Assembly (NCBI GenBank): GCA_012932295.1 | Contig: JAAONU010000013.1 | Span: forward strand, 8,644,821 to 8,708,820 | Direction of reading: 5' to 3' | DNA length: 64,000 nt | Origin: Cyclina sinensis | Lineage: Eukaryota > Mollusca > Bivalvia > Venerida > Veneridae | Shown here: in pieces, positions 44,197-58,205 of the stretch | Numbering within the stretch: the stretch's first letter is position 1 | Layout of the letters: each line of letters starts with the position of its first letter | Position numbers and translations under genes: made by a program | Notes under the pieces: generated by a model | Seen by the model: the letters and a program-made list of their open reading frames with translations, nothing else | Database searches by the model: none | What the model was told of the DNA's origin: nothing

Positions 44197-47100
44197 ATGA
44201 ATGATGGAGATGATGACAGTAACAACAACCATTCAGACTCTCTGTCCACACCATCAGTGTCAGTACATTTGATTGCAAGTGACTTGTCTACTGCCATCAG
44301 TGACACAACACAAACTCTTGCTACCATAGCTCAACATGAAATACTTACAGGTATTTGGTGAATGAAAAGTGTTGAAACTAATTTGAAAAACCTTGTATGG
44401 TGACCAGGCATAAATGAATTAGTATTTATAATTTAAAAAAAAACACTGGTAATTTTAAATTAGTATGAAAAAAATCAGCTGGATATTCTCTTCCCTATAT
44501 ATGTCTCTAAACAAATGTGTATATTTGCAGGTATTATTTTCTTTTATAGAATTAACATAATGGGGTCATTTTAGGACTGTTGAAACAATGCTATTAACTG
44601 GTGAAATTGCTTTGTTGCCTAGTGTATTGTCTTAAAGTTCTACAGTGTCATTTTGTTCTCCAGTTTAAGTTCTGAACCAAATGAAAATACATGTAACAGT
44701 ACCAAACTAGCATTCAGTACTGGTTGGTTAATCTTATACTGGTCAGTTTTTTTCCAGAAAATATACCTTGCACTGGCTTTAAAAAGATGAATGATCTGCC
44801 AATGGTCTGACAGTATGCAATTTTGAAAAAAAAAACTTTAAAATTTTGTTATATAACTGCCATTTTATGTCTGTATTTACTATATCTCAGTACACAAGAA
44901 ATGTTATTTTCAGATTATTATGAGAAGTTACATTCTAAGCAGTTATGAGAACAGAAAATACAGAACACAAAACTAACAGAACTGTTTAAAGTAATTAGAA
45001 GTTAATTGTTTAGTATTATTGAATCATTCACAGACAACTAGACTAAAGCCTGGTTAGTGGTTACGTTATCTTGTACAAGTTTACTGTTTTTTGTTGTGTT
45101 GTTTTTCAGGAAATGATGGTGATACAATATTACAAGTGGACTCCAGTGATCTGGAATCAGTTCATTCAACTGATATAGTCGAAGAAGTAAGAGGTGACAA
45201 AGACGTAAAAGATGGAAAACAATTGCTTATTGTAACACCTTCAGGAAATGGTATTAGCATACTGTAGACTTTAGTGGAATCTCACTTATAATTTATGGAA
45301 GAAAAATGCTGCACTATTTTACAGTTTGTCTCTCTGGCTGTCAGAACAACATATCACTTTATAGAGTTGAAAATGTAACATATGATTAGAAATAACTACA
45401 TAATTATATCAGAGTTGATATTAAAATATAGCTGAAAAGATCTTTGTTTAGATTGCAAAAAAGTATAATGCAATTTTATACAGAAATTCTTTAATTTTGG
45501 TGAGTTTTGCCTTTTTAACTCTTTATTTTTGCTGGAGAAAGTTTCATTAGTAGAAATCTGAAACACAGTTATTATTATCATGTTACAGCAACATGGGGTG
45601 TAGGAACACTGGAACCATTACCTGAGGATGACACAAACCCAGGGGAACTGGCCTACAAAAGATTCCGCATGCAAGGTGAAGACGGGCAGTCTTATATCTT
45701 AACTGTTGCTGGTAAGTATGTTAGAGATATAAGTTTATTCCATTTTAATACTATATACTATTGGAAAAAAATTAATTACGATAATTTGAAAGATCCCCGT
45801 ACAAATTACCAGTGCAGAACTGTTGAAACAAAATGTAACACTATACTCAAAATAGTTCCATGTACATGTATAGAATATTCACATGTTCCAAAAGAAAGTA
45901 TTTTGTTTCACATTTAGTCTGTCTGGCACAGAAATATGTAGTGATTTTGATTCTTTCATTTCTTGGTGGGAGCAGTTATAAAAACTATATTATTCCATTA
46001 TTTACTTTGGTTGCTTTTTACATGAACTTTTGTTGGTCACTGATAGAAAATTGACATTGCTAACAAATTAATCAGTGCTTTATAAATGAAACTTTGGTTT
46101 AAATTTTACGATATATTTGTTATATTGTAGGTGATGTGCCTGATGATTGTGTTGATGGTACAAAGCAATCCAGTGAGCACCAGTATCAAGCTAAACAGGT
46201 AGGTGTTCAGGGGAGGTAACCAGGACAGAGTTCTGTGGATTTTGCTCTCATTTCGTTCACATTCTGTAGAGAAATAAACAGAAGTGAACACTATCTTTAA
46301 TCATTTCACTTGTACCAGTGTTTTTTGAATGCTTGCATATCCTAAAATCCTAGGTTTAAATACCAAAGTCATTACTTTGAAAAATATGACATTGTAATTT
46401 TATGTATGATTTCATGTACAAGACTAAAGAAAAAAACAATGTTATTAATTTTCAGATTTACAGATTCTGAGGTTGTCCAGTTTCATGTACAGTCACTTAG
46501 ATGGTTTAAAACAGTTTCATAGTCTTCATATATATTAACTTTCATAATTCAAAAGTCATAAATTAAATACTTCAGGTGAAGCGTAGTACTCCAATTGTTG
46601 AAGAAAAAACAGAGACAGATAATTAATTTATTCAGCTATTTTGATCTTTTGGTCATATTAGGACAGTTTTTGTATACTTTCTAACTATTACAGGCAGAAC
46701 TTACAAGTGAGAATGCAGCTATAAGAAATCAGGAAAAGCGTAATCAGTTACTGAAATCAGATATCTCCCAGGCCTGGTTCACCACTAGAGATGATAAGAA
46801 TATTCTACAGAGCTCAGGTTAGTACCTGTTACTGTTTACAGAGCTCAGGTAAGTACCTGTTACTGTTCACAGAGCTCAGGTCAGTTCCTGTTACTGTTTA
46901 CAGAGCTCAGGTAAGTACCTGTTACTGTTCACAGAGCTCAGGTCAGTTCCTGTTACTGTTTACAGAGCTCAGGTAAGTACCTGTTACTGTTTACAGAGCT
47001 CAGGTAAGTACCTTTTACTGTTTACAGAGCTCAGGTAAGTACCTGTTACAGTTTACAGAGCTCAGGTAAGTACCTGTTACTGTTCACAGAGCTCAGGTCA

Positions 47101-50100
47101 GTTCCTGTTACTGTTTACAGAGCTCAGGTAAGTACCTGTTACTGTTCACAGAGCTCAGGTCAGTTCCTGTTACTTTTCACAGAGCTCTGGTCAGTACCTG
47201 TTACTGTTTACAGAGCTAAGGTGAATTCTTGTAACTGTTTACAGAGCTCAGGTCAGTACCTGTTACTGTTCACAGAGCTCAGGTCAATTCCTGTTACTGT
47301 GTACAGAGCTAAGGTCATTTACTGTTACTGTTTACAGAGCTCATGTCAGAACCTGTTACTGTTTACAGAGCTCAGGTCAGTACCTGTTACAGAGCTCAGG
47401 TCAGTTCCTGTTACGTTTACAGAGCTCAGGTCAGTACCTGTTACTGTTTACCGAACTCAGGTCAGTACCAGTACCTGTTACTGCTTTTTTTATGCTGGCT
47501 GAATTTCTTATAACTGCAAGCTATAATCTATAACATCTCACCTGAAAGTAAGAAGTCTTTATCACATCATGTGCGTATGTTGTCATAAACAGAATAGTTT
47601 ACATTGTAAGTATGGATAAGATGATTATGTGGTGATACAGAAAATGATGAAAATGACAAAATTCATGGAGATGTGATATTAAAGTTACAATGGGTGAATA
47701 CATCCTTTTAGTGTTTTATTTCTCTTAAACATTATTGAAAACAATTCAGGTTGTTTCAGAAAGATATGTTATGAAAGTTAAGTTTAGTTGCTTGTGTACA
47801 TTACTTCAGGTGCCACCTGGAAGCAGGGTCAGTGGACAAAGGATGAGGTGGACCTCCTACAGGCAAACATTTCTGAGTACTGCAGTGTAAGTGCAAAAAA
47901 TAAAGTTGTTAAATGCATCAAGAGCTGATTACCATAAAACATGGGATGTAATCCCTAAGTCTTACTTTTAGTGGCTAGTGTGAGTTAGGGCTAAGATATG
48001 ATGGCCTCTCATTGTAAGAAAAGTTAGAAGAGTGAAGATTTAAAATTGTTTGCACAGTTTGTTTGAATTTTAAGGAAATTACAGAGACTGGGTAAAGTTA
48101 CCTGTAAATGAAAGATTGTTACACTATGACCTCCCAGAGGTAATGATGATTAATCCACAAAGGTCACATTCAATTTTTAGGACCACAAGATCAGTGATCC
48201 AACAGAAATCATATTTGAAATGACTAAGGATGACAGGAAACAGTTCTACCGCACTATAGCCAAGGGGCTGCAGCGGCCTTTATTCTCTGTATACAGAAGA
48301 GTTACTCGAATGTATGATCAGAAAAACCACATGGGCAAATACAGCTGTGAAGAGAAACTTAAATTGAAAGAGTATGTATTAAGTGCCAACTAGGATTGCT
48401 AATTTGTACACCAAATTTCTAAAAATAGATTTCTAAGATTGAAGGATGTCTTGTGCAAGGTTTAGGTTACTCTCCCTGTGCATGTACACATTTAACTAAT
48501 ATTGTTTAAAATTGCCATGATTATACATGTAAGTGTAGTTTATAAATTGCAAGAAACATGTTGGGACAAAAAGAATTCAGAGATACTGATACTAGGTGTA
48601 ATGTAGATTATTTCATGCCAGATATTAATTCAGGATAAAATCATACCCTTGTAGATTGAGAGCTAAGCATGGTAATGACTGGGCAACTATAGGTCAAGCA
48701 TTGGGCCGCAGTGCATCATCTGTGAAAGACAAGTGTAGGTTGATGAAAGAGACGTGTAACTCAGGAAAATGGCTTCCAGAGGAAGAAAAACGTCTTACAG
48801 AGGCTGTGTATGAACTGACAGGTGGCAGACCAGGTATAACTCCTAGTATAGATACCACACTACTGTGTTCATTGTATTGCTAATCTACTGTTCATTATTG
48901 TGTTCATATATATGGGAGAGAGATATTGTTTTTGGCAGAGTTGTTCATCCGTCTTTCACAAATCTTGTGTTGGGCTTATAACAAAAAGTATTCAAGATAG
49001 GGTCATGAAACTTTACAGAAATGTTATTCAGCACAATCATGTTGTTATGCACCTGTTGTTTTGTTTTTGAAGAAACCTACAATAGCAGAGTTGTGGGCCT
49101 TGACTTATTTAAACTCTGCATGTCAGCCACAAATTTTGTGTTGTGCATATCTCCCAAAGTATATGAGTTACACTAATGCAAATTTACAGGAATGTTTATA
49201 AGCAGACAAAATTATGCACCTGTGGTTTTGTTTTTGCAGAATTTTGCCAAATCCCCTCCCAACTTTTCAGCCTGATGTACCCCCTCCCCTCCAACCCTCA
49301 GATAGGGTTCACTGTTCATTATTTTGTTTAATTTATTGTTCTTTACTTTGTTTATTTTACTGCATATTACTGTGTTCATTTTTGCCTCTCATTAATGTGT
49401 TAATGTTACTATTCATCACTTTGTAAATGTCACTGCTCATTAATTTACTGTTCATTATTACTGTGTTCATTTTACTACTCTTTTCAGTGTTCATTTTAAT
49501 GTTTATTACTGTGTTTATTTAACTGCTCATTACTACATTTACATGATCATTCTTTAATGAAATATGAATGAATTGGATGTCACTTTTCTACTGCTCATGT
49601 TAAGAGCATAAAGATACTTTTGAGAAAATTTATTATAATCTGTGTATAGTTCTTCAGTATATATGAGAGAAGCAGACTTTTCAATATTTGAGAGCATAAC
49701 ACACAGTGCTTATTTTTAGACTGCACATATTGATTTCAGGTGATGACATAGTTCATGGCTTGTCCTGGGCCCTGGTGTCAGAGAAGGTTATAACTCGGTC
49801 TGAGAAACAATGCAGGACAAAATGGCTTAACTACATGAACTGGAAGATGAAAGGGGGTAAAGAATGGACCAGGGAGGAAGACATGAATCTCATTATCAGG
49901 TTACCATGGTTACAATACTTTATATCATGGTGATATTTACATAACGAAACAGAGAAATATGTTTCTTTGAGCAAGTGTTGGTGTTAAGTGGCCTAGGACC
50001 AGCTGATCGGTTAAGAGGCAAATCTTCAGCCTTGACCCATATCACTGATTAAAAAGATCTTCCTTGCATATCTTCAAATAACATGTGCTTCTTCATACTA

Positions 50101-53100
50101 TTAGAATGCTTGATAGGTTTAATTGAGTTTAATGCTCTCTAACAGTCTAAAGTAATACCAGGCAGGCAGTTAACCCAACCATCCTGGAGAGGACCTGTAC
50201 TAGAACTCCATTTTCCATGAAGCCGCCACCTTTATGACTTAAGTCATAAGTGTTGGAAGCCTGGCTAGAAACCATGTAATATGAAGTCAGCAACTTTACC
50301 AAAGACGTTAGTCACTTGATGCTTGACAGTTATAACTAATGGAATACCTCTGTTAATCAAACATAATATTCACAATGAAATGTTGGTGTAACTTTATTTT
50401 TTTATCTTGATGTTATAGAGTTGCCAAGTTAAATGTGGCTGATGATACAGAAATAGACTGGGATGAAATGGCAAGACACTGGGAAAGGTAAAGTGTTACA
50501 AACTGGCTGTGAAACATCCTTCACTGAAGTTTTATCCTCTTCTAATGTATTGTAGTGATAAATAATTCTATTTTGGTAGAGTATTGATGCAAGGTCAAGG
50601 CAGTTTGATTTCAGGTAACTGGTAAAATGTTTAAAGACAGTTCAGATGAGATTTCTTGTCAGTAATTGCAATTTGTTCCTCAGTTTCATCTACATATTAT
50701 CACTTCAGTTGTTGATAGATTAATATTGACTTGCAGTCGTGACATATTTCAGTAAAGCAGCTTCAAACCAGTCCAAGGTTACATTCCGCCCAGTTTGACA
50801 TGCCATTTAGCAGAAGTTTTTTCCTTGAAGTGATACTAAAATACCGCAAACACATAACTGAGACTTTTGATGTGTACGTTCTTGAACCAAATGCAACACA
50901 AACTTGTAAATATTTTCAGTGGAATTGAGAAGGAAATTTTAAGACTGTAAAAAAAGCTTCACTTGATTTTTTTTTTTTTTTTTTCATTTTCCTGGTGTGA
51001 CGGAAATGGCACAATCCATGTCTATGAGTCATTTCGTTTGAAAACAGATGAACAGAAATCAATTGCTGTAATTTTTATGGCACGCATATTCTTTTTTTCA
51101 GTGCAAGATCACCGCAGTGGCTTAGAGGAAAATGGTGGTCATTAAAGAGGCATATACCAGACTACCAGATTCTACCTTTTAATGGTAAATTGACACTTAA
51201 AGCTCTTCAGTGTTTATAAAGATGCTATTTTAATGTTTGCCTTTCAGAAAGTAGATTTAATCATGAGTTAGAGTTCTGCTTGTAGAAGTACATGAGATTT
51301 GAAAAAAGGACAGATGAAGCATCTCAAGGGGTCAGTGCTAAAGAGTTGTAGGAGATACCATAGTTTTGCACTAACTTCTTGATTTACCCTTGCAGAATGA
51401 AAATTTCTGATATTCCAGACAGTGTTTCTAGAAGTTATTTGTCCGTCACCTCTGGTTCAAGTGAAGAAGCAGTCAGTTGCTAGTGCAGAGATTGGTTAGT
51501 TTTGGGTACCCAGGAATACTTGTAAGGTGGACTGACCACCCAATAAAAACACACAAAAAAGCACAAGTTTTTCTGCATTGCACCGTCTCTAGTACTGGTT
51601 TGAACTCACAAGGTACAAATCGAGAGAGATTAATGAAAACTGCAAGAACTTGTTTCCAAATTGACATATAATAAATAGGCTTTAACAAACTAAAGTCTGG
51701 TAAGATGTAGTAATACATTGTTCTAAATATACTGCAATCTTCATTTCAGACTTGCTGGAGAACATGAAGACATTTTACCTTCACTATGTCCGTATACGTA
51801 ACACGACTAATAGCACTGCCAGAACTAGAAAGATAGTCTCATCCATGGGCCAGACATTACAATATGTGCCCATATCTCTCAATGGTATACTTTTGTCTTC
51901 TTACTTCCTTGCTAGTGTTAAGATTTCCTTTAAAATCTATTTATAGAGCATCTTTTTCTGCGAGTTTTGAATAAATTTAAACTTGCAGGACATTGTAGCA
52001 GTGACATATGAAAACACAGGCATTTGCAACTATGGTATGATCTATGCTTGCTAAGTTTGTATCTTGATCCTGATCTTGTTTCTCACTTCAATCAGTTCTG
52101 TTTTCAGTCTGTAATCTTACAAGATTACTGTTCTGATACACGACCATGCCTTTCCCTAAGATCAATCCAGAGTTGGTGCTTGAACACACAGTCTAAACTC
52201 AGAATTTAGAACAGTGAGATTAACGTACTAAACATCATATAATATATTATGTTTAGTATATTTTGGTCAAAGAATGTATTCTATGATATTTTGTCACACT
52301 TGTCTGGTCTGATGGTATATTTAATGCTGATGTGTAAATTTCTAGGTTTGTCAACTGTAGATGCAAGTAGTTTAGATGATATAGATGACCCTACTGTTCA
52401 AGCGTACGAAGTTCTACAGGAGTTACCCAATCATTCTGCCTCTTATATCATCACACAGTCAGGTGCTAGTCAGTCATTACAGAACTCACAGTCTGAACAC
52501 ATTATAGTTCAGACTCTTCCTGTCTCTCAAGTGAGTGTTTCATTAATAACAGTCTAAACATGATCCTTTGAATTAGGGATGTAAGTGAACATTCGAACGT
52601 TCGAAAGTTCGGATCCAAAGTTTGGTGGCGCAATTTTCGAGGTTATTTTATTCTCTCGCAAATTCTCTAACAGTTCACATCCGTAACGCTTATAATCAGT
52701 CAAAATGTCAACCATAACTTGGGCTTCGTCTCAATTTCTTTTTCTTTTCAACTTTCTAAGTATAAATTTAAATCGAAAGGTGATTTACCCATTAAGGATA
52801 CCGGATATCGAGAAATACACATTGTGTCAATGAATTGGAAACACTCGGATCTTATCGAGTTAACCACGTCGAGAAGCAATCTCCTGGCAGTGATCTCCCC
52901 TTCGCTGTTAAACTTAGCTGGATTTCAGAAATTATTTTTTATTCTTTTTTCTTCAGTTATTATTGGAATTGCATCGATTTAACATGCCTTGATGTAATGA
53001 AATTGAAAAAAAGTTTAACATTTTGTTTATTTACGTTCGACTATCATCACGTGACATGCCTTTGTACTGAATGGAATGTAAACGCTGCATGGAGTTTGGC

Positions 53101-56011
53101 CGAGAAGTTCGTGAAAACACTGTGTAACTATTGAGTACGAGTGATTCGAACGTTCGAATGCAAAATGATCCGAACATTCGAATGCTAAAATGAACAAATT
53201 TTGCCATCCCTGCTTTGAATGGACTAAGGACCTGTTAATTTTTCTTTAAAGTCGGAGGCTTCATTTTGTCAGATTTTCTCTTTATAACAAAAAGTAAGGA
53301 ATGGTCCACAGAATGTTTTTATAGTACACTGTTATTTCATTGTACCTTGATTCAATCAGTTTTGTTTTGTAAAGGTTAACTGTGGTATTAAAATTAACAG
53401 TATTCATTTACATTCATTTTAACAGCTTTGGAAGAATATTCTCCTGCTGATCTCTTGGGGCAAAACAATTGGTTCTTGTTTACGTCTTGGTGTATGCCTT
53501 CAGTAACTTTAAGAGCAGTCATAACATATGTATTTTGTTGAATTTTATGTTAATTCATTGTTTATGTTTATTAAGCAATTGTAATGTCTCGATTTAGATG
53601 TCTAATTGTGACCTTGAGTTACCAGGACAGCCTCATGTTGTTATACGTGTACCATCAGCATCAGATCTCAGTGAGAACTCCCTGGAAACCACTGACCTTG
53701 GCACTACTATACAACTCCCCGGACCCATTGATCATACACAGCAAGGTAGATACATTTTAGAGATTTCAAATATCCCTCCAAGTTGAGGGAGACATTGACT
53801 TTGACTAGTCTGTCCATCGTTTAATCTTTCTGTCCCTAATTTGTCTGGACAATGTCACACAGTTTGTCTGGACCACTCTGAAATCACCAGGTGGATTTCA
53901 ACCAGACTTATGTTCAGTGCCAAGCCTAGTTGTTTGTATCTTTGTCATTTTCCAGTCATTGATATTCAACAGAGTTACTGCCCTTTATGCATTCATTTCT
54001 CCTGTTTTCTTTTAATATGTTATAGTGATTATCCCTGATTATATGTTGTATGTATAGCTGAAACATTGTTGACCGAATTTTACATTGTTTAAAAAACAAA
54101 ATCAAACCATATATTTCTGTATGTTGCAGATTTGGAGAGCTTAACAGAAGAGAGTGTTATAACACAGCAAGATTCTCTCACGGTGGATTCTGCATTTCCT
54201 TCACATGTAAGTTGTCAACTTAAAGTCGATATAGTGTATGAATTGGTTAGGAGTTAAATTGGGCAGGGTGCTGCTGGGAAAAAGGACACTTGAAAGTATG
54301 AAAACTACCTAATTGGTATACACAGACATACTGACTCTGATTCAGATCAAATTTTGTATACTTATACAGAGATGTCATTGCTTTCAGCTTCTGGGTACTG
54401 CCTTTAGGGTCAATTGATTTTACATAGGCTTATATAGGGAAAACTTTTAAAATCTTCTTGTCTGAAACCACAAGGCCCTGAGCCTTAAACTTTGGTATGT
54501 AGCATTGTCTAATGGACCTCTACCAAGTTTGTTCAAATTATAACCCTGGAGTCAAATTTGGCCCTGCCCAAGGGATCAGTTGATTTTACTCAGGCTTATA
54601 TAGGCAACACTTTAAAAAAAACTTTTTGTCTGAAACCACAAGGCCTAGAACTTAGATATTTTTAATGAAGCATCAGCTAGAGGTCATCTACCAAGTTTGT
54701 TCAGATTATGCCCCTTGATTGAAAATTGGCTCTACCCTTGGGGGTCACTTGGATTCATATACATTTATATAGGGAGAATCTTTAAAAAGCTTCTGATGTT
54801 TGCTTAACAGCAGATGCAAAGGCAAAGTATTCAGGTAAGTGATCTAGGGCGATCATGGCCCTCTTGTTTTACTAGCTGAAGTTCTGATGTTCATTCAAGT
54901 CATCAGAGTTCTTTATATGCAGCTTTGTTTCCTGTGGAAATATGTTTGCTCTGTAGAGTCACCATTTAAGTAAATTGTACTGTACCAGGATTGTGACACA
55001 TTTCAGTAACTGCTTCAAAGAACCTTACATGACTGATACTTTAAAAATATATTTCTATTGTTGTAGTGAAGCTATCTTTAGTGTTAGTTTAAGATGTTCA
55101 GTGCAGCTGGCATTTATATATATATTTAACGATTCTGACTTCCAGTTTGAGTCAATGATTGATAACAACTTCTGCTGTTTTACATGATACAACCTTATGG
55201 CAGGTCCAAGTAGAGATTGAGAAGCCAGTTGATATACAAGAATTTTCTGATTATTTCAGGGATTAGAAGAAGCAGTTATATCAAGTCCTGGAGATGTAGT
55301 TATAGGTATTAAACAAGAAGGCTATCCCCAGTCTAGCAGTAGCAGTGGGCAGCTCATGACATCTTTCTCTGGTAAGAACCCTTGGTGGTATGGTTTTTGG
55401 AATAGTCTCTCAGGCTTAGCAGATGTGAATATTAAACCCCCTTATAAGAATTAAAGTAAACTGATTAAAGAGGTGGATGACATGAATGATCTTTTACACA
55501 TTTGTGACTTCAAATTTGTAGATTATTTTTTTCTAGGGTAGAAAATGAGGCAGATCATTTGATCGGCATCTGTCAGTTACTGAAACATAAACAACTTGTG
55601 TTAATGCATTAGGCTCTGTGAAATGGCTTAGTGCTCAACTTTCATAAATGTGTTAAAGTTAATTAATTACATCCTCATGTTTTTTTACCTGAGTTGAACT
55701 TGAGTCAGATGTTTGTAATTTTATGTTAACCCAATAGAACCAAACTCTCAACCATTGTTTATTACATGATAAAGCAGAAGAAAAGAAAAGCAATTAAAAA
55801 TAACTACTTCTTTGTCTATTTCTATATACTGATGAGGATGTGATGTAATTGTTGCTGTATGTTTTGAATAGTGAATCATTTTAACATATTCTTGACCACA
55901 CACTAAAAGTAATCATTGTACATTTCAGATCCTATGTTGAATTCTGACAGCATTAGTTTGATGGGTTCAGCATCTGATGTGGAGACAGATCTTTCCCAGA
56001 TAACCTCTTAG
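44197..56011 (+). CDS. DMTF1: cyclin-D-binding Myb-like transcription factor 1 (17 coding exons)
   Basis: Nuclear DNA-binding regulator; in vertebrates it activates ARF and is bound by D-cyclins. Coding exons are 44197-44350, 45110-45250, 45589-45711, 46131-46198, 46694-46817, 47810-47886, 48181-48371, 48655-48833, 49740-49899, 50419-50487, 51102-51184, 51750-51884, 52346-52530, 53598-53745, 54130-54206, 55260-55371 and 55929-56011. They total 2109 bases, 702 residues; every junction keeps phase. SQAWFTTRDDK precedes the Myb-like repeats (about residues 205-456): WKQGQWTKDEVDLL, TEIIFEMTKDDRKQFYRTIA, LRAKHGNDWATIGQALGRSA, SEKQCRTKWLNYMNWK and SPQWLRGKWWSLKR, all close to human DMTF1. The acidic, S/T-rich N- and C-terminal regions are less conserved. 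The start codon follows a splice acceptor, so a noncoding first exon lies upstream, probably near 42.1 kb. Confidence 0.93.
46807..47480 (+). repeat. 31-base minisatellite made of a DMTF1 exon end and splice donor
   Basis: About 21 tandem units whose first member is the real end of exon 5 and its donor (ACAGAGCTCAG then GTTAGT at 46818). Most later units read CAGGTAAGT or CAGGTCAGT, so the intron holds many donor-like sites, several better than the native one. Units are head to tail with small indels near the right end. Reading frames through it are artefacts of the repeat. Confidence 0.92.
48930..49250 (+). repeat. bivalve-type repeat of two diverged units in a DMTF1 intron
   Basis: Two copies of a block with GCAGAGTTGT, CACAAAT-TTGTGTTG and ATGCACCTGT-GTTTTGTTTTTG, spaced about 175 bases apart. 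Confidence 0.5.
49305..49560 (+). repeat. degenerate TTCATTACTGTGTT-type simple repeat
   Basis: Many imperfect copies of a 20-30 base T-rich motif (GTTCATTATT, TACTGTGTTCATTTTACTGC), beginning directly after the preceding bivalve-type repeat. Noncoding. Confidence 0.55.
52574..53212. mobile_element. non-autonomous hAT-like transposon
   Basis: A 639-base element with inverted ends TAGGGATG and CATCCCTG and subterminal ATTCGAACGTTCGAA repeats near both ends. It is flanked by perfect 8-base direct repeats CTTTGAAT (52566-52573 and 53213-53220). An 8-base duplication with (T/C)AGGGATG ends is characteristic of hAT elements. It has no transposase frame and lies in the DMTF1 intron after exon 13. 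Confidence 0.85.
54340..54873 (-). repeat. inverted, partial modular tandem-unit element
   Basis: On the minus strand it starts with AACAAGAG and the near-palindrome GGGCCATGATCGCCC, matching the left end of the element at 26953. The body has units with TGTCTGAAACCACAAGGCC, related to 28730-29070 in reverse. The right end with GGAC run and hairpin is missing. Confidence 0.6.
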
Positions 56012-56668
56012 AACTAGTAATGGGACATGCCACTTTCAATCATTCATATTGAACATTTTTTCAGGATTTTGAGAGCATTAATCTTGTAATTCTTAAAACT
56101 GTACAGAAATGAAATTGTATGTTAAACAGGGCGTATGTTCAATTCACTTCACTGTAGTCACAAATTGTACATTGGCTCTCCAGTGTTAAAAAGTTTAGTA
56201 GCTACCTGTTTTAGGTATTTTTCTGTTTTTATTTGTCAAAAAATCTTTTATTTAAAAAAATGTCATAAAAATCTGAGTGGATGTGAAGATGAAGATGTTT
56301 TGGAGCATGTTACATCTAGGACTTTGTTACTATTGAGAATTTTCTATCGCATTTAGTTTTATTTTTCAGAAATGTGATACAGTTTACATACATGCACTTA
56401 ATATACCTTGTCTCTGTTGTTGAAATTGACATCATGATGTTTTGTATGTATTGATCATGTATAAATACCTAAAATCGCCCTTATTTTTTACAAACATTAT
56501 TGTTAACAGGTTTTGTAAAGAAGATGAAATGTTTATAGTTTAATTAAGGCATTAACTTGCACAGGTTCTTGTTATTGATATTATGTATATTTATCTAGAT
56601 TTTTTTGTCTATCTGCCATTGTTATTGTATTGTTTCTTTGTGTAACTTGTGTTCAAATGATCAAGGTT

Positions 56669-56674
56669 AATAAA
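56669..56674 (+). terminator. polyadenylation signal of DMTF1
   Basis: AATAAA about 660 bases after the stop codon, followed within 30 bases by a GT-rich stretch (TCTGTGATAGGTCTGTTG). Confidence 0.6.
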
Positions 56675-56709
56675 AAAATTCTGTGATAGGTCTGTTGTCA
56701 TCTTTTCTT

Positions 56710-57730
56710 TGTATCAAAATCTCTGTGAGGCACTATAGTGGTACCATGATTGAAATAACAAACATGCTAAGTGGGATGAAAGAACTTAATTTTGTTTTAT
56801 AAGAATAAAATGAAAAGATGATAGAGTAAATAATAGCATGGTAAAAGACACCTCGTGACCTGTATAATTTAAGATAAGGAACATTTTCTTACCTGTGTTA
56901 GAAACTTAACAAGTTCCTGGTATAAATTACCCATAAGGCAATCTGTATACACTTAAGACTTTAGCAAAGTGATCCTGAAATAACACTGACCTAAAATAGC
57001 AGACAATTTGACTATGTAAACTTGTATTAAATGTCCATTAACTTGGTTAATTTGACCAGTAATTTGAAAGTTCATGTCAATACAGCTGTTCTGCACAAGA
57101 AATCGATCTTTGTAGATTATGCACATATGATTTTGTTACAAGGTACAAGTAGGAAGTTTCAGGCACTTTTGTATTATTTCCAGAAATCAGTTCATTGTAT
57201 TTACATTATTTTTAACCATGCTTGTTGAATGATTCTGTGGTTCAATCCAGTGCTTGCGTCGACAGAATGAGATCACTAGAGACTCACTTTCATCCTGGTC
57301 AGCATGTATGCAAAGGGATTTTGATAAGGGCGACTATTATGAACTAAGGCTTTCAGTGGGAGTTACAAGGTAAGTCGAGAATGATAGACTTGTATTCTTG
57401 TAATCATCAGATCGAGATTCCTTCAAAAATAAAGGTTCAGTGGTCAAAATATGTAAAAAAAAACCAATCCAGAAGCTGGCCAATATGGCGTTGGGCACAT
57501 GCTCCACTTGCCCCCTCCCATTGGTAAATCCACCTCTCTTCGGCAATAAATCAGTTGAAACCTTTAGTGCTTGTCAAAGTTACAGTATTTTGGTATTTTC
57601 AATAACAGATGAGATCAAAATGTCATGAAATCATGACAACAGTGTCTGTTGTGAGGAATTCCTTGAAACTTTAAGAAGATTTAATGGAAAAAGAAACATC
57701 AAGTTAAAGAACCCAGCAGCATATGTAAAC
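56710..57730. other. intergenic DNA between DMTF1 and TMEM243
   Basis: About 1 kb of AT-rich DNA with no recognisable gene or repeat end. Confidence 0.5.
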
Positions 57731-57734
57731 CTTT

Positions 57735-58205
57735 TTTTAGTCCCCTACTGGTTCAATGGAGGGGACTAAAGGTTTGCCCTCCATCCGTCAGTCCGTCTGT
57801 CTGCAAAAACTGGATCCTGCAATAATTCAGAAAGTACTTGGAATATTTTCATGAAACATGGATAGATGGCAATATCGAGATTGTGCAGGTCATTCTATTT
57901 TGTTCATATGTTTAGAAATTTGGTTGCTATGGCAACAAATAGACTTGAAATATTGCAAAAATGGTGAAATACTTTTGAAGCCCTATAGATGTCCATTTTA
58001 AACTTGCTCCATATTTTGATACTCAAAAGACCAGTTCATATGCCACGTCTCATATTTCTGACCTTTGATTTCACAAAGTTATTCCCATTTTTCACATTGA
58101 AAATTTTCCAAAATCTACATTTCCTTGAATATTTCTGGGACCTATTTATGCATCTGATTGAGACTTTATACAAACTTTATTGCTGTTATTATAAGTTTAC
58201 ATAAT
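57735..58205 (-). repeat. inverted modular repeat with 3' hairpin
   Basis: On the minus strand a CAGACAGACGGACTGACGG run is followed by a hairpin with arms TAGTCCCCT and AGGGGACTA, then TAAAAAA. This is the same end layout as the other modular elements, with a different stem sequence. The body upstream (minus strand) extends to about 58205; the left end was not found. Confidence 0.55.

Noticed and set aside
46791..47502. Repetitive proteins encoded by the 31-base array
   Set aside because: The frames arise from the repeated exon-donor unit and shift between units; they are not part of the DMTF1 coding sequence past 46817.
51397..51505. Extra DMTF1 exon between exons 11 and 12
   Set aside because: A frame with acceptor and donor sites exists, but its phase does not fit without a stop. 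Direct joining of 51184 to 51750 gives PFNDLLENMK, which aligns with the human protein.
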